From Planctomycetota bacterium (GTDB lineage: Bacteria; Planctomycetota; UBA1135; UBA2386), in assembly GCA_016793305.1 (NCBI GenBank), contig JAEUHU010000099.1, positions 1 to 7,316 on the forward strand: a DNA stretch of 7,316 bases. The letters are read 5' to 3'. Shown here one piece after another: positions 6,669 through 7,316 of this stretch. The notes beneath the pieces are model-generated. The model saw only the letters and a list, made by a program, of their open reading frames with translations. It ran no database searches and was not told the DNA's origin. Made by a program: the position numbers and the translations under genes. The first letter of the stretch is position 1; every line of letters starts with the position of its first letter.

Positions 6669-7316
6669 TCATCGGCCCATCGCTGCTTCGGCGGCAGCGC
6701 GCCAGCGTTGCACGTCGGAGTCCTGCCACGCCTGCGGGTCGTCACCGACCAGTTGCGTCCAGTCCTCGAGACCTCGCGCGTGGCATTCCCGGGCTGCTTC
6801 GGCGTGGCCGAGCTTCTGGTGGATCAGCGCCCGGAGGAAGGGAACGGCCTGCGGCGTGACGACCAGGATGTCGCCTCGGGGGACGAAGCGCTGCAGGGCT
6901 TCGTGCGCGGCTTGCCATTCCTCCAGTCGGACCCTGGCGATCACCTCGATCAGGGATCCCGCGGTTGGGTACAGCCCGTTCAGGGCCGGATCCGTGACCG
7001 TGGTGATCGCGGTGCGTGGATCCCGGCGTGCCGGGTCGGGGCAGTCGGCCAACGCCTGGGCGTAGCTGAGCTGGTGCTCGGGGACGACCGTGATGGCCAA
7101 CGCGCGAGCCAACTCCTCCTTGCCGGCCAGGCCGGCGTAGTAGCGAGCCGTCAGCAGGTCGCTGTGCCAGTTGGGCTGGTTCTCGAGTTCCACGGCCTTC
7201 TGGAAGCTGGCGACGGCCTCTTCGTACGCGCCGAGCTGGAACTGCGCCCATCCGGCGAGCGAGTGCGCGGCACCGTCGGTCGGCATGCGCGCGACGGCGA
7301 TGCGGGCGAGGGCCAA
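6669..7316 (-). CDS. TPR-repeat protein, C-terminal part (5' end outside window)
   Basis: The frame is open through the right edge, so only the last 216 codons, including the stop, are visible. The TTG at the very edge is most likely an internal Leu rather than a start. A clear TPR is seen at visible residues 13-46 (AGWAQFQLGAYEEAVASF core, with the W/G/Y/A pattern). A second TPR-like helical pair is at about 155-185 (PFLRALIHQKLGHAEAAREC). The rest is Ala- and Leu-rich and helical. The ending WRAAAEAAMGR resembles the tail of TPR modules that follow Ser/Thr kinase domains in many Planctomycetota proteins. That is recalled family knowledge; no kinase domain is visible, so the assignment is tentative. 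TPR modules bind protein partners. The stop lies 23 bp upstream of the start of the exported protein encoded next on this strand, which suggests one transcript. Confidence 0.75.
   Translation of the reverse strand: MALARIAVARMPTDGAAHSLAGWAQFQLGAYEEAVASFQKAVELENQPNWHSDLLTARYYAGLAGKEELARALAITVVPEHQLSYAQALADCPDPARRDPRTAITTVTDPALNGLYPTAGSLIEVIARVRLEEWQAAHEALQRFVPRGDILVVTPQAVPFLRALIHQKLGHAEAARECHARGLEDWTQLVGDDPQAWQDSDVQRWRAAAEAAMGR

Noticed and set aside
6646..6729. Longer starts (6729 or 6672) for the exported protein
   Set aside because: 6729 would run deep into the neighbouring gene and put 28 extra residues before the signal peptide. 6672 makes an ATGA overlap but has no ribosome site. 6645 has GAGG at good spacing and starts directly with the signal peptide, though 6672 is not fully excluded.
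5647..7065. A 472-codon plus-strand open frame opposite the exported protein and the TPR gene
   Set aside because: It crosses two minus-strand genes, shows no recognisable motif, and has a Val/Gly/His-rich composition typical of the antisense of GC-rich coding DNA. The minus strand has a signal peptide, ribosome site and TPR patterns.

Overview
The window is about 7.3 kb of very GC-rich bacterial DNA, with G or C at nearly every third codon position and almost no intergenic space. Nothing in it names a species. Two weak clues fit Planctomycetota. The right-hand gene ends in a TPR tail of the kind found at the C-terminus of planctomycete TPR and Ser/Thr-kinase proteins. Its neighbour is a secreted TPR plus degenerate-peptidase protein of a style common in that phylum. 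Another GC-rich group such as Myxococcota remains possible.

Left block (1-5127, plus strand): five genes in one tightly packed operon. In order they are a flavin-dependent halogenase-like oxidoreductase (5' end cut by the window edge), a SAM-dependent O-methyltransferase of the acetylserotonin/plant-type fold, a CDP-alcohol phosphatidyltransferase, a CdsA-type phosphatidate cytidylyltransferase, and a PlsC-type 1-acylglycerol-3-phosphate acyltransferase. The first three junctions are 4-base stop/start overlaps (GTGA, ATGA, ATGA). At the fourth, the start codon follows the stop codon directly. The last two genes also have clear GGAGG ribosome binding sites.

The last three genes could form a short glycerophospholipid route. 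PlsC would make phosphatidic acid, CdsA would activate it to CDP-diacylglycerol, and the phosphatidyltransferase would transfer the phosphatidyl group to an unknown alcohol. The first two genes are tailoring enzymes typical of aromatic or polyketide secondary metabolism. Having both in one operon suggests, by inference only, a modified (possibly halogenated or oxidised and O-methylated) aromatic or polyene product that is joined to, or made as, a membrane lipid. No ketosynthase, ACP or aromatic-forming enzyme lies in the window; these would have to be upstream of base 1.

Right block (5152-7316, minus strand): two convergent genes that read as a separate unit. The upstream one (3' part only) is a TPR protein tail. 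It is followed by an exported protein of about 497 residues with a signal peptide, a short TPR-like region and a peptidase-MA-like region in which the expected HExxH zinc site is degraded to HAAAQ. The two operons converge across only 24 bp, which contain a GC-rich inverted repeat but no clear intrinsic terminator. No RNA genes, mobile elements, CRISPR arrays or long repeats were seen.
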